A DNA stretch of 64,000 bases from Lachnospiraceae bacterium. GTDB taxonomy: Bacteria; Bacillota; Clostridia; Lachnospirales; Lachnospiraceae. Made by a program: the position numbers and the translations under genes. The notes under the pieces were generated by a model, which worked only from the letters and a program-made list of their open reading frames with translations, was not told the DNA's origin and searched no databases. How positions within the stretch are numbered: the first letter of the stretch is position 1; each line of letters opens with the position of its first letter. The stretch is from contig JAAUZH010000004.1 in NCBI GenBank assembly GCA_014804675.1, positions 216,885 through 280,884 of the forward strand. The letters are read 5' to 3'. Positions 19,547 to 27,695 of this stretch are shown here, in pieces.

Positions 19547-20935
19547 TCATTTACTTACATAGGGAATTTCCGTGTCATCTATCCTGTCAATATCATTTAT
19601 GTACTTTTTAGTTTCCTTTACAATTACATTGGAAAGAAACAGCAAGGCAACCAGATTGGGAATTGCCATCAGCGCATTAAAGGTGTCAGCCAGATCCCAC
19701 ACCAGATTTAATGTTATAAGCGGCGCTGCCACAATAGACACTACATACAATATACGGTAAGGAATCAGTATTCTCCTTCCTCCTAAATATTCTGCACAAC
19801 GCTCCCCGTAATAAGCCCATCCTAATATGGTGGAAAAAGCAAAGGATACGATTCCAATCAGTAAAATCCCTTTCCCAATATATGGAATCTGTGCAAACGC
19901 CAGCGAGGTAAGCTCTCCTCCGTCATTGATATTTCCTACGTCAATTCCTGAATTCTTCATGATACTGCTTACCAATACAATGCCAGTCATGGCACATACA
20001 ACCACCGTATCCCAGAAAGTGCCCGTAGAGGACACAAGAGCCTGCCGGACCGGATTTCTTGTCTTGGCAGCCGCTGCCACGATAGGCGCTGAGCCCATAC
20101 CGGATTCATTGGAAAAAAGTCCTCTTGCAATGCCGTATCTGGCAGCCATCATAATGCCAGAGCCTGTCAGTCCGCCTGCAGCTGCCCCCGGTTTCAAGGA
20201 AAGCATAACAATTGTCCGAATGGCAGGAACTATAAAATCATAGTTGTAACAAAGAATGATCACACAACCAATCACATAAAAAAGCGCCATAAAAGGCACC
20301 AGCTTTTCACACACTTTTGCAATGGCTTTTACTCCTCCAAAAATCACTGCCATCGTAAACACGCCGCATAATATCCCTACCATCCATCCCGGCACATTTA
20401 AGTTAGTCTTCCACACGCTGGCAATGGCATTGGTCTGCACCATGGAACCGATTCCAAAGGAAGCTATAAGCGCAAACAGAGCAAACAGAACCGCCAGCCA
20501 TTTCATATGGAGCCCCCGTTCAAGAGCATACATAGCACCGCCCTGCATCCGTCCGTCTTTTGTTTTTACCCGGTATTTTACTGCAATCAATGCCTCTGCA
20601 TATTTGGTGGCAATGCCAAACACTCCCGTAAGCCAGCACCACAATACTGCTCCTGGTCCGCCCAAGGCTACTGCCGTTCCTACCCCGATAATATTTCCGG
20701 TGCCAATAGTAGAGGCCAGTGCAGTGGTCAATGCCCCGAACTGGCTGATATCTCCTTCCGAATCCGGGTCCTTTGTCACGGAAAGCTTAATGGCTTTAAA
20801 GGTTTTTCTCTGGATAAATCCGGTTCTGAATGTCAGAAATAAATGAGTGCCAAAAAGCAGGACTAACATGGGCGGGCCCCAAAGCACATCATTCACAGAT
20901 TTTACCATTGATTGAATCCTATCTAAAAGCTCCAT
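19547..20935 (-). CDS. Alanine/glycine:cation symporter (AGCS family)
   Basis: 462 residues with about ten membrane helices. AGCS hallmarks include GPPMLVLLFGTHLFLTFRTGF near the N-terminus, ALASTIGTGNIIGVGTA, and GLFSNESGMGSAPIVAAAA. These Na+- or H+-driven carriers import alanine or glycine. The exact substrate cannot be read from sequence. The upstream cytidylate-kinase-like gene is 29 bases away on the same strand, so they may be cotranscribed. Confidence 0.93.
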   Translation of the reverse strand: MELLDRIQSMVKSVNDVLWGPPMLVLLFGTHLFLTFRTGFIQRKTFKAIKLSVTKDPDSEGDISQFGALTTALASTIGTGNIIGVGTAVALGGPGAVLWCWLTGVFGIATKYAEALIAVKYRVKTKDGRMQGGAMYALERGLHMKWLAVLFALFALIASFGIGSMVQTNAIASVWKTNLNVPGWMVGILCGVFTMAVIFGGVKAIAKVCEKLVPFMALFYVIGCVIILCYNYDFIVPAIRTIVMLSLKPGAAAGGLTGSGIMMAARYGIARGLFSNESGMGSAPIVAAAAKTRNPVRQALVSSTGTFWDTVVVCAMTGIVLVSSIMKNSGIDVGNINDGGELTSLAFAQIPYIGKGILLIGIVSFAFSTILGWAYYGERCAEYLGGRRILIPYRILYVVSIVAAPLITLNLVWDLADTFNALMAIPNLVALLFLSNVIVKETKKYINDIDRIDDTEIPYVSK

Positions 20936-20964
20936 ATTGTTTTTCCTTTATCATATAATAGCAA

Positions 20965-21558
20965 TTATCTTTCACTTTCCTTTGCAAGAATCGTTAATAT
21001 TTCCAAGCACTTTTCAATTCCGATCCTGGAAGTATTTAAAGTAATATCATAGTATTCTGCCTTGCCAAATTCCGTATTAGTATAGAAGGTACAGTATTTT
21101 CTTCTCATTTTATCTATCGTCCGAATTTCTTCACTTAATTTTCCTTCCGGCACATTGGGCATTTTTCTTTTCATTCTCTTTAAGCGCCAGTAAGGGTCTG
21201 CATGGATGAACACATGAAGGCATTTATCATATTCCTTTAAAATCTGATTTCCGTTTCTTCCAATTATGACACAGTTTCCCTTTTCCCCAAATTCACGTAT
21301 GACATTCTTTTGTGCTTCAAAAAGTGTTTCACTTAACGGACGATTGTAAAACTCAAAAAGACTCTGCCCAAACCCAAAGTCTACCGGCACCTTTTCATCC
21401 CATTTGATAATGCTTTGTACATCCACATTGGATTTGGCTGCTGCTTTTAGGATAAGCTCCTTATTGTAGCACTCATATCCCAATGCCTTAGCCAGCTTTT
21501 CTCCGATTTCACCACCTCCAGCACCAAATTCCCTGCTGATTGTAATAATCTTCTTCAT
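20965..21558 (-). CDS. Cytidylate kinase-like family protein
   Basis: 197 residues. It begins ITISREFGAGGGEIGEKLAKAL, a P-loop variant (SREFGSGG type) used by the cytidylate-kinase-like family common in Clostridia, distinct from the housekeeping Cmk. Later features are ELILKAAAKS, VIIGRNGNQIL and HADPYWRLKRM. The true substrate is unknown. It stands between a chemoreceptor gene and the AGCS symporter gene. Confidence 0.88.
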   Translation of the reverse strand: MKKIITISREFGAGGGEIGEKLAKALGYECYNKELILKAAAKSNVDVQSIIKWDEKVPVDFGFGQSLFEFYNRPLSETLFEAQKNVIREFGEKGNCVIIGRNGNQILKEYDKCLHVFIHADPYWRLKRMKRKMPNVPEGKLSEEIRTIDKMRRKYCTFYTNTEFGKAEYYDITLNTSRIGIEKCLEILTILAKESER

Positions 21559-21603
21559 GGCAGCATCTCCTATCCATAATATTTTATAAACATCCTGCGC
21601 ATT

Positions 21604-23133
21604 TTATGCTTCCGTCATATATTTTGAAAACTCCTGTACAAGCTCCTGTATCTGGTTTAATAATTCTTTTGCCTGTTGTGCCTGAAGCTGGTTGTCCTGA
21701 CTGAAACCCTCCACTTCTTTTGCGCTGGTTGAAACTGCTTCACTAATGGCGGACAATTGTTCAATATTGCCAATAATCGTATCGTTTGAATGGACTAAAT
21801 TCTCAATTCTTCCATTTATATCTTCTACATGCTGTGTCAAAGTTTCCAAATTGCTTCGAACTGCAACAAAAGCATCCGCAGCATTTTCTACCATTTGATT
21901 CTGCTGATCCATAGCATTGATGGATGATTGAACTACTTTGGTGGCATTTTGGGCATTTTGGTTTAATTCCTGAACAATTCCCGATATTTTTTCTGTAGAA
22001 AGCCTGGTCTCTTCTGACAGTTTTCTTATTTCATCTGCTACCACTGCAAATCCTCTTCCAGCTTCTCCTGCTCTTGCACTTTCTATGGAAGCATTTAAAG
22101 CAAGAAGGTTGGTCTGGCTGGAAATGGAGAAAATCACTTCTGTAATTTCCTGTACTTCCTGCGCTCTTCTCTGCAGCTCTTCCATAGAGCCTGCCATCCG
22201 GGAATTTGTTGTTCCAATGGTCTCTGCATTTTCCTGTATCTGATTGATGATTTTCAAATTTTCTTCCACGACTTTTTTAGAATCCGTTGCCGTTTCCACC
22301 ATTGCCTTGGCATTTTCTGCCGTTTCCCCAATGGCATCACTGATTTTAGCCGTCATGCTGCCTTGTTCCTGCACGCTGTCTGTAGTTGCCTGTATTCTAT
22401 CTGAAATATCCTGAATGGCACTATGTACACTTCCGGAAGAATCCTTCAAGCCCTCTAACAAATTATCTGCATGCTCCACTTCTGCTACAACTCCCTTTGA
22501 AATCCGCAGGATATCTTGAAGCATGATATTCTGGATTTCCTTTTCATCCTCTACGGAATGGAGCATATCATGGGTATACTTTATATAAAGCCCTGCCGCA
22601 ATATGCACTACAATTATAAATACATAATTTATTATTGTAGCAATAAATGCCATTCCATCTGCTGATCCTAATAAATATCCGGTAATTGCCCATATAACAG
22701 TCCTCAGAATAGAAATTCCAAGAACAGTACCAAACACAAGCTTTTCAAATTTCACATTCCGGTATAAGATTAGCGCCACCAATACCGGATAGATATAGGA
22801 ACCAACCAATATATTTGTTCCCGTTATCATCAAATATCCCCAGCCAATCAAAAAGCCTATCAACATGGCATATTTCAGTTTTTCACTAGTCTTATCTTTT
22901 TTGTATATCACCCAATTGGTAATCGCACTAATCACTAAGATTCCCAAGGGAATCACACCCATCTTTCCATAAGATGTAGCAACGATGAACGTCTGGATAA
23001 CCAAAGCAAAAATCAGCAGCAATTCCAAAAAGGTAATGCTGATAACTGCAAGCTGATTGGTTTTTGCATTTCGATTTTCCAACTCCTTATATTTTCGATA
23101 AGTTTGTGTAAGTGCTTTTGTTGTATTCCCCAT
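21604..23133 (-). CDS. Methyl-accepting chemotaxis protein
   Basis: 509 residues. The first 200 hold about six hydrophobic segments with no periplasmic domain, like the receptor at 10896-12440. The C-terminal domain has [27 protein letters not shown] split over the conserved tip, followed by [12 protein letters not shown]. Residues before it form a long coiled coil. The two receptors share architecture, although sequence in the membrane part differs, so they are likely paralogs with different inputs. Confidence 0.9.
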   Translation of the reverse strand: MGNTTKALTQTYRKYKELENRNAKTNQLAVISITFLELLLIFALVIQTFIVATSYGKMGVIPLGILVISAITNWVIYKKDKTSEKLKYAMLIGFLIGWGYLMITGTNILVGSYIYPVLVALILYRNVKFEKLVFGTVLGISILRTVIWAITGYLLGSADGMAFIATIINYVFIIVVHIAAGLYIKYTHDMLHSVEDEKEIQNIMLQDILRISKGVVAEVEHADNLLEGLKDSSGSVHSAIQDISDRIQATTDSVQEQGSMTAKISDAIGETAENAKAMVETATDSKKVVEENLKIINQIQENAETIGTTNSRMAGSMEELQRRAQEVQEITEVIFSISSQTNLLALNASIESARAGEAGRGFAVVADEIRKLSEETRLSTEKISGIVQELNQNAQNATKVVQSSINAMDQQNQMVENAADAFVAVRSNLETLTQHVEDINGRIENLVHSNDTIIGNIEQLSAISEAVSTSAKEVEGFSQDNQLQAQQAKELLNQIQELVQEFSKYMTEA

Positions 23134-23259
23134 TTTTCCTATTTATTCCCTTTCTGTTTTTTATTGATTTGTACTTCATCTTATATGTTAACACATTCTA
23201 CCCTATTTTTCCATTTTATTTTTCTAAAAGCTTTTGGCTAAATAATTTTCGACTGTATT

Positions 23260-24087
23260 TTACATCCCATGTTGTTTTAACCACCAATCAATCAGCGGAA
23301 CTCTTTTCTCTTGCTTAAGCTCCTTTTCTACTTCCAAAGCCTTTTGAACATTATTCAGCTTCAAATATATATTGAGCTTTTCCATTAGACGATATTGCTT
23401 TTTATACATGGTTTCCTCATCCAGTATTTTTTCTATCTTGGCCAGCAAAAGCAGGGCTTCTTCATATCTTTTTTCCAAAACTGCCTGCCACACGGAAATC
23501 CGCATGAAAAAAATATCAAGCAGTTTCTGTTTTTTCTTTCCACCCTTAATCCCTTCCATGCTTTCCAATACACGGGGAATCATTTTCTTTGCTTCCTCTT
23601 CCTTTTGCCGGCACATTTCTATGGCAATCCGGTTATACCAATATATAAACTCTGCCCGGCTCCCTTCTACTTCAGAAGCAATGGAATCCAGCATATTTGC
23701 CGCTTCGTCTAATTCTCCATTGGCATAAAGACGTTCGGCCAGGTTAATGGTATAGACAATCCGGTCAAATCCCACTGCCTGTTCCACCAATTCCCGCCTT
23801 GCCAAAATACAGGCAGACAGCTCTTCCGGTTCTGTTTGCTTTAGCAAAGCTTCGTTTTTTCTTCTCAGCTCTTTTCTAAGGCGAATCTGTTCTCCCATTC
23901 CCATATCCGGCCGTTCTTTTTTCATTTGAATGATTATTTTTAAAAATTTTACAACAACTACCAGAAAGATGCAGTAAGCAATTACCCATTCGATTTTTAT
24001 ATCTATGCCGAGAGCAGTGCCAAGTACGATGATAAGAACAGAAGGAATTACTGCGATGCAATAAAGAATTTTGTCAGAACGATCCAT
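23260..24087 (-). CDS. Membrane-anchored helical-repeat protein, unknown function
   Basis: 275 residues with two N-terminal membrane helices (about residues 8-48), a basic stretch (MKKERPDMGMGEQ, RLRKELRRKNEALLK), then a wholly helical cytoplasmic part that resembles TPR-like repeats (AERLYANGELDEAANMLDSIAS; YEEALLLLAKIEKILDEE; LNNVQKALEVEKELKQEK). I do not recognise a named family. It is the last gene of a tight three-gene set (gap of 3 bases to the gene upstream). Confidence 0.65.
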   Translation of the reverse strand: MDRSDKILYCIAVIPSVLIIVLGTALGIDIKIEWVIAYCIFLVVVVKFLKIIIQMKKERPDMGMGEQIRLRKELRRKNEALLKQTEPEELSACILARRELVEQAVGFDRIVYTINLAERLYANGELDEAANMLDSIASEVEGSRAEFIYWYNRIAIEMCRQKEEEAKKMIPRVLESMEGIKGGKKKQKLLDIFFMRISVWQAVLEKRYEEALLLLAKIEKILDEETMYKKQYRLMEKLNIYLKLNNVQKALEVEKELKQEKRVPLIDWWLKQHGM

Positions 24088-24090
24088 CTC

Positions 24091-24618
24091 TTATTCCTTT
24101 TCTACCGGAAATTCTTTCTCAAAGCTGAACTCTTCTCCCGAATATCCGATTTTAAAAGTCAGTTTTTCTACTTTCTCTATTTCTAAATCACTTTTGTCCA
24201 GTGCAACCGTTACCTTCACCTGGCTTCCTGCCGGAACATAAATTGCATCCTCTGCTCCCACTCCTGCCCAGTCTTCTGCTCCCTGATATACTCCAATCAC
24301 TTCCCCGTATATCCAATCGCCTTCCTGATCCTTCACCTGAACAGAATGTATGCTGTCTGCCATGCTTTCATGATTTTCAAGTAATACTTCATACTCATAT
24401 ACATCCGGATCATTCTGCTCCGGCTTTAGCAGGACATCTGCAATAATAGTGTTGCTATGAATATCCACTGATCCAAGGACCTCACTGCGATAAATCATAA
24501 GGCCAATGCATTCCGCAACCAATACTAATAATAAAATTCCAGCATATCCAAACAGCTTGTAATATGCACTGAACACTTTTCCAATCAACCATTCTACGAT
24601 TTGTTTCACTACCCACAT
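24091..24618 (-). CDS. Single-pass membrane protein with beta-rich extracellular domain, unknown
   Basis: 175 residues. One hydrophobic helix (residues 22-48, YKLFGYAGILLLVLVAECIGL) is followed by a domain of alternating beta strands (LEKVEKLTFKIGYSGEEFSFEKEF near the end, split here as KLTFKIGYSG and EFSFEKEF). The pattern is like an Ig-fold or FxLYD-type extracellular domain. Function is unknown. Gap to the next gene is 3 bases, so translation is likely coupled. Confidence 0.6.
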   Translation of the reverse strand: MWVVKQIVEWLIGKVFSAYYKLFGYAGILLLVLVAECIGLMIYRSEVLGSVDIHSNTIIADVLLKPEQNDPDVYEYEVLLENHESMADSIHSVQVKDQEGDWIYGEVIGVYQGAEDWAGVGAEDAIYVPAGSQVKVTVALDKSDLEIEKVEKLTFKIGYSGEEFSFEKEFPVEKE

Positions 24619-24621
24619 AGT

Positions 24622-25359
24622 TTACTCCACCTCCCAGTCTACCGGTATTTCATAAACAGTCTGCAATATCTTTGTACTGTCTTTTTTTTCCACATCTGAT
24701 TCCCCATAGGAGTAAATTGCCAAATCTGCTTTTTGGATTTCTTCCGGAACCAAAAAAAGAATCCGTCCATTTCCCTCTCTCAATTCACCACAAATTCCAT
24801 ACTCCTCTTCCAATATGTCACCATCTATTCCCACTTCATCGGAAAGAAGATATTCTCTGACAGGTTTCACATAAGCCATCTGGGGCAGTTTTAAATACAC
24901 ATCCGTATAATAGCTTCTTACTCCCTCTTTTGCCTCATATTCTATGTAAATCAGTTCATACCCTTCTGGAACCTGTTCTTTCCATTCCTCTACGATTCCA
25001 CATGCTAAAATCTGCAGGGAACCGTCTTTTATGAAAATATCTTCCTGCATGGCAGCAGCATCTGCCTCTATGATTCCCACTTCCCTTGAGGCTGTGTTGA
25101 TTGCTGCCTGCTTGCTGGTACGAAACACAGAAACTACAAGTACAATCACCATAATTCCCACAAGAAATGTACATAAAATCTTTTGGTTCTCTGTCCATTT
25201 GCTGTTTGCCTTTTGCCTTTTGTCGGTCTCGTTTCTTTTCCTTTGTTCTTCCACATCCCGCATGCCCATATATCTTCCACAATACTTGCAGATTCCATTA
25301 CACTCTTCATAGTGAAAACTCTTGCCACAATTTTTACATTTTATCTTCCTGTATTTCAT
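24622..25359 (-). CDS. Zinc-ribbon membrane protein, unknown function
   Basis: 245 residues. The N-terminus is a zinc ribbon with CKNC and CKYC pairs (residues 9-29), followed by a charged linker, one membrane helix (about residues 62-82, ILCTFLVGIMVIVLVVSVF) and an extracellular domain of about 160 residues. The layout resembles zinc-ribbon membrane proteins of Firmicutes. It is first in a three-gene operon with two other membrane proteins, which suggests a small envelope complex; that is inference. Confidence 0.65.
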   Translation of the reverse strand: MKYRKIKCKNCGKSFHYEECNGICKYCGRYMGMRDVEEQRKRNETDKRQKANSKWTENQKILCTFLVGIMVIVLVVSVFRTSKQAAINTASREVGIIEADAAAMQEDIFIKDGSLQILACGIVEEWKEQVPEGYELIYIEYEAKEGVRSYYTDVYLKLPQMAYVKPVREYLLSDEVGIDGDILEEEYGICGELREGNGRILFLVPEEIQKADLAIYSYGESDVEKKDSTKILQTVYEIPVDWEVE

Positions 25360-25738
25360 AATCCACTCCTACTATCATACCAAAAACAATTTCAATTATA
25401 AGTGCCTTCTTTTTGTTGCCTTTGTCTCCTCACTGTAACCTTTCCACATCTTCCATATGTTTCCCAAGCTATGTTGAATTCATATTATCTTATCCTCTTT
25501 CTGTTGTATCATTATGTATTTGCTACTAGCACTATTATGGAATAGAAATACAGAAAAAGCAATTGTATTTTCATACTTTTTTCTAGTAACTCAAACTTCG
25601 CACTGGAATCATTCCAAAGCTTATGCTATAGCAGGATAGATTTATGGAGCCTGTTTATATTTCATGCCATGGCGGGCAGCGTGCTTTCCGCCCACATTTC
25701 CCTCGTTCGTTCCTATGTTCCAAATGGATTGAGACAAT
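25360..25738. other. Gene-free stretch upstream of the zinc-ribbon gene
   Basis: No convincing reading frame or RNA gene. It probably holds the promoter of the three-gene set near its left end. A short GGCGG/CCGCC inverted repeat lies near 25670-25692. The left copy of the direct repeat begins at 25739. Confidence 0.5.
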
Positions 25739-25887
25739 CATTTTTTCGGTAAAAGCGCACCTGTATTGTATGCAAAAACACCACAATTCAAAAGAATCAT
25801 GGTGTTTTATCTGACTTTATATACTGTTTTTAATATTTTATCTGCAACTCACTTAGAATTTGCCTTCTTTAGCAGCTTCCTCGATGG
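25739..25887. repeat. Left direct repeat: duplicated 3' end of the GGGtGRT gene (attL-like)
   Basis: 149 bp matching 26552-26700 at a constant offset of 813. The inner 114 bp (25774-25887) are identical and comprise the last 35 bases of the GGGtGRT reading frame with its stop, plus the downstream terminator. The outer 36 bp have about 8 mismatches. A gene-tail copy without the rest of the gene is the usual trace of an integrative element inserted at a gene 3' end. Confidence 0.85.
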
Positions 25888-25927
25888 TCTCAGTAACCCT
25901 TGATTTTACGGCACTTTTAAGTCCTTT

Positions 25928-25947
25928 GGGTACTATGCGGGTGCTAT
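25928..25947 (+). repeat. Arm-type repeats, left side
   Basis: GGGTACTAT at 25928 and GGGTGCTAT at 25939, same direction, 11 bp apart. They match the repeats at 26403-26446 near the opposite end of the scar, as expected for integrase arm-binding sites. Confidence 0.5.
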
Positions 25948-25995
25948 CATCTCTATACAATCAGCGTTTAACAGCCACTATTTCTATTTTATGAC

Positions 25996-26024
25996 TTGAA
26001 TCCTCATGGCAAATATGGTATATT
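25996..26024 (+). promoter_or_regulatory. Promoter of the probable antisense antitoxin RNA
   Basis: TTGAAT (25996-26001), 17 bases, TATATT (26019-26024) on the plus strand, pointing towards the holin-like toxin gene. It predicts a start near 26031. Confidence 0.6.
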
Positions 26025-26030
26025 TTAAGC

Positions 26031-26123
26031 ATAAAAGAAGCAACCGCCCACAAAGTGGTTAGCCTCGGTAAAGTTTTTAAGCCTACCTTCTACGGCCAAG
26101 TAACAAGGTAGGCTTATTTATTT
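26031..26123 (+). ncRNA. Probable antisense RNA of a type I toxin-antitoxin pair
   Basis: From the promoter above, a transcript of about 90 nt would end at the hairpin AAGCCTACCTT (26079-26089) / AAGGTAGGCTT (26105-26115), followed by ATTTATTTT. Its 3' end overlaps the stop region of the toxin on the other strand, the convergent layout known for the TxpA/RatA and Fst-like systems. Extents are estimates; no experiment is available. Confidence 0.55.
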
Positions 26124-26213
26124 TCGCTTGTTGTTCCTATCTATATAGGCAAGCAGCGCAACGAGAAACGTTCCGAATAGAATTAACAATGTTAAAACTT
26201 CGTATGTACTCAT
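26118..26213 (-). CDS. Putative holin-like toxin (type I toxin)
   Basis: 31 residues: MSTYEVLTLLILFGTFLVA forms the start and membrane helix, followed by a short charged tail (YIDRNNKRK). This size and layout match the putative holin-like toxin (Hol-Tox) family, small hydrophobic peptides that damage the membrane. GGGAGGTGG precedes the start by 6 bases. It sits in the 813-bp scar between two copies of the GGGtGRT gene tail and faces a probable antisense RNA. Such pairs commonly stabilise mobile DNA. Confidence 0.8.
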   Translation of the reverse strand: MSTYEVLTLLILFGTFLVALLAYIDRNNKRK

Positions 26214-26402
26214 CCACACCACCTCCCCTCTTTTTCAAGTTTGGGAGGCTACCACCCTGCAACACGTTTGCTCCTTCGTTGAATTATAACATGAATTATT
26301 CACTCCGACAACTTCTATCATATTTTTTCATCTTTCAATCCATTTATAGTTTCTATTTTCATCCCAGACCATTTTCAAATTGTATTATCTCTCAATGCAT
26401 TT
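26214..26402. other. Toxin upstream region
   Basis: Holds the toxin ribosome site and 5' leader. No other gene is visible. The rest of the gap up to the GGGtGRT stop is taken by arm repeats, a terminator and the right direct repeat. Confidence 0.5.
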
Positions 26403-26446
26403 GGGTACTATTGTTGGGCACTATACGGGTACTACCTAGGTACTAC
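26403..26446 (+). repeat. Arm-type repeats, right side
   Basis: GGGTACTAT (26403), GGGCACTAT (26416), GGGTACTAC (26427) and AGGTACTAC (26438), all in the same direction and spaced 13, 11 and 11 bp. The 11-bp phasing excludes codon repetition and puts the sites on one face of the helix. Confidence 0.55.
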
Positions 26447-26484
26447 GAACTCCTATTTATCTAAGTCTGCAAATCCTCCAAACC

Positions 26485-26513
26485 CCTGAATCCGCATAGA
26501 TTCAGGCTTTTTT
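26485..26513 (+). terminator. Rho-independent terminator, plus strand
   Basis: CCTGAATC (26485-26492) pairs with GATTCAGG (26499-26506), then CTTTTTT. No intact plus-strand gene precedes it, so it may be what is left of a lost gene of the integrated element, possibly its integrase. Confidence 0.7.
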
Positions 26514-26551
26514 CGATTTTTCATGGTTGGTGCATTTTGCGCACCAACAAA

Positions 26552-26700
26552 CATTTTTTCGGTTAAAACATGCCTATATTGTACGTAAAAACACCACAAT
26601 TCAAAAGAATCATGGTGTTTTATCTGACTTTATATACTGTTTTTAATATTTTATCTGCAACTCACTTAGAATTTGCCTTCTTTAGCAGCTTCCTCGATGG
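26552..26700. repeat. Right direct repeat: 3' end of the GGGtGRT gene (attR-like)
   Basis: The partner of 25739-25887, containing the functional 3' end of the GGGtGRT gene and its terminator. The repeat stops at codon position 26700 inside the gene. Confidence 0.85.
26586..26621 (-). terminator. Terminator of the GGGtGRT gene
   Basis: AAAACACCA (26588-26596) / TGGTGTTTT (26613-26621) stem with inner GAATC-type pairs. The hairpin is duplicated at 25775-25808 as part of the left repeat. Confidence 0.65.
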
Positions 26701-27676
26701 AAACAGCTACAGCAACAGTCATACCAACCATCGGGTTGTTACCTGCGCCAATCAGACCCATCATTTCAACGTGAGCCGGTACGGAAGAAGAACCTGCAAA
26801 CTGTGCATCGGAATGCATACGTCCCATTGTATCTGTCATACCATAGGAAGCAGGACCTGCAGCCATGTTATCCGGGTGAAGGGTACGTCCTGTACCGCCG
26901 CCGCTTGCTACGGAGAAGTACTTCTTGCCCTGTTCGTTACATTCTTTTTTGTATGTACCTGCAACCGGGTGCTGGAATCTGGTTGGGTTGGTGGAGTTAC
27001 CTGTAATGGAAACGTCAACACCTTCCTTGTGCATGATTGCCACACCTTCACAAACATCATTTGCACCGTAGCAGTTTACTTTTGCACGAAGACCTTCGGA
27101 ATAAGATTTTCTGAATACTTCTTTTACTGTATTGGTGTATGGATCATATTCGGTTTCTACGAAAGTAAATCCGTTGATTCTGGAAATAACCTGTGCAGCA
27201 TCCTTTCCAAGTCCGTTTAAGATAACTCTTAAAGGTTTCTGACGTACCTTGTTTGCCTTTTCTGCAATACCGATAGCGCCTTCTGCTGCAGCAAAGGATT
27301 CATGTCCTGCCAAAAAGCAGAAGCATTCTGTCTCTTCCTCTAATAACATTTTACCAAGGTTACCATGTCCAAGACCTACCTTACGGGTATCTGCAACGGA
27401 ACCTGGAATACAGAAAGCCTGAAGACCTTCTCCGATTGCTGCTGCTGCATCTGCTGCTTTTCTGCAGTCTTTCTTAATTGCGATTGCTGCACCTACTGTA
27501 TATGCCCAGCAGGCATTTTCAAAACAGATTGGCTGAATGCCTTTTACCTGATCGTAAACATTCAGTCCGGCATCCTTTGTAATTTTTTCAGCTTCTTCGA
27601 TGGAAGAAATTCCATAGCTGTTTAAAACACCATTGATTTTATCAATTCTTCTTTCATATGATTCAAATAAAGCCAT
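26666..27676 (-). CDS. GGGtGRT protein
   Basis: 336 residues. The family signature VASGGGTGRTLHPDN lies at residues 257-270. Other conserved-looking parts are GIQPICFENACWAYTVGAA (split at residues 46-64), PGSVADTRKVGLGHGN and VSITGNSTNPTRFQHP. Nine Cys are present (including 51, 56, 89, 118, 120, 202, 209 and 246), more than usual for a cytosolic enzyme of this size, consistent with metal or cluster binding. The biochemical role is unknown. It follows the NifU-like gene by 19 bases, an association I recall from Clostridia. Its last 12 codons lie within the direct repeat. Confidence 0.9.
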   Translation of the reverse strand: MALFESYERRIDKINGVLNSYGISSIEEAEKITKDAGLNVYDQVKGIQPICFENACWAYTVGAAIAIKKDCRKAADAAAAIGEGLQAFCIPGSVADTRKVGLGHGNLGKMLLEEETECFCFLAGHESFAAAEGAIGIAEKANKVRQKPLRVILNGLGKDAAQVISRINGFTFVETEYDPYTNTVKEVFRKSYSEGLRAKVNCYGANDVCEGVAIMHKEGVDVSITGNSTNPTRFQHPVAGTYKKECNEQGKKYFSVASGGGTGRTLHPDNMAAGPASYGMTDTMGRMHSDAQFAGSSSVPAHVEMMGLIGAGNNPMVGMTVAVAVSIEEAAKEGKF

Positions 27677-27695
27677 TTCTCATTTCCTCCTTCTT

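Noticed and set aside
26570..27220. Plus-strand frame of 216 codons across the GGGtGRT gene
   Set aside because: Its sequence is the complement of the conserved GGGtGRT frame, with an odd Cys/His/Thr-rich composition typical of a shadow.
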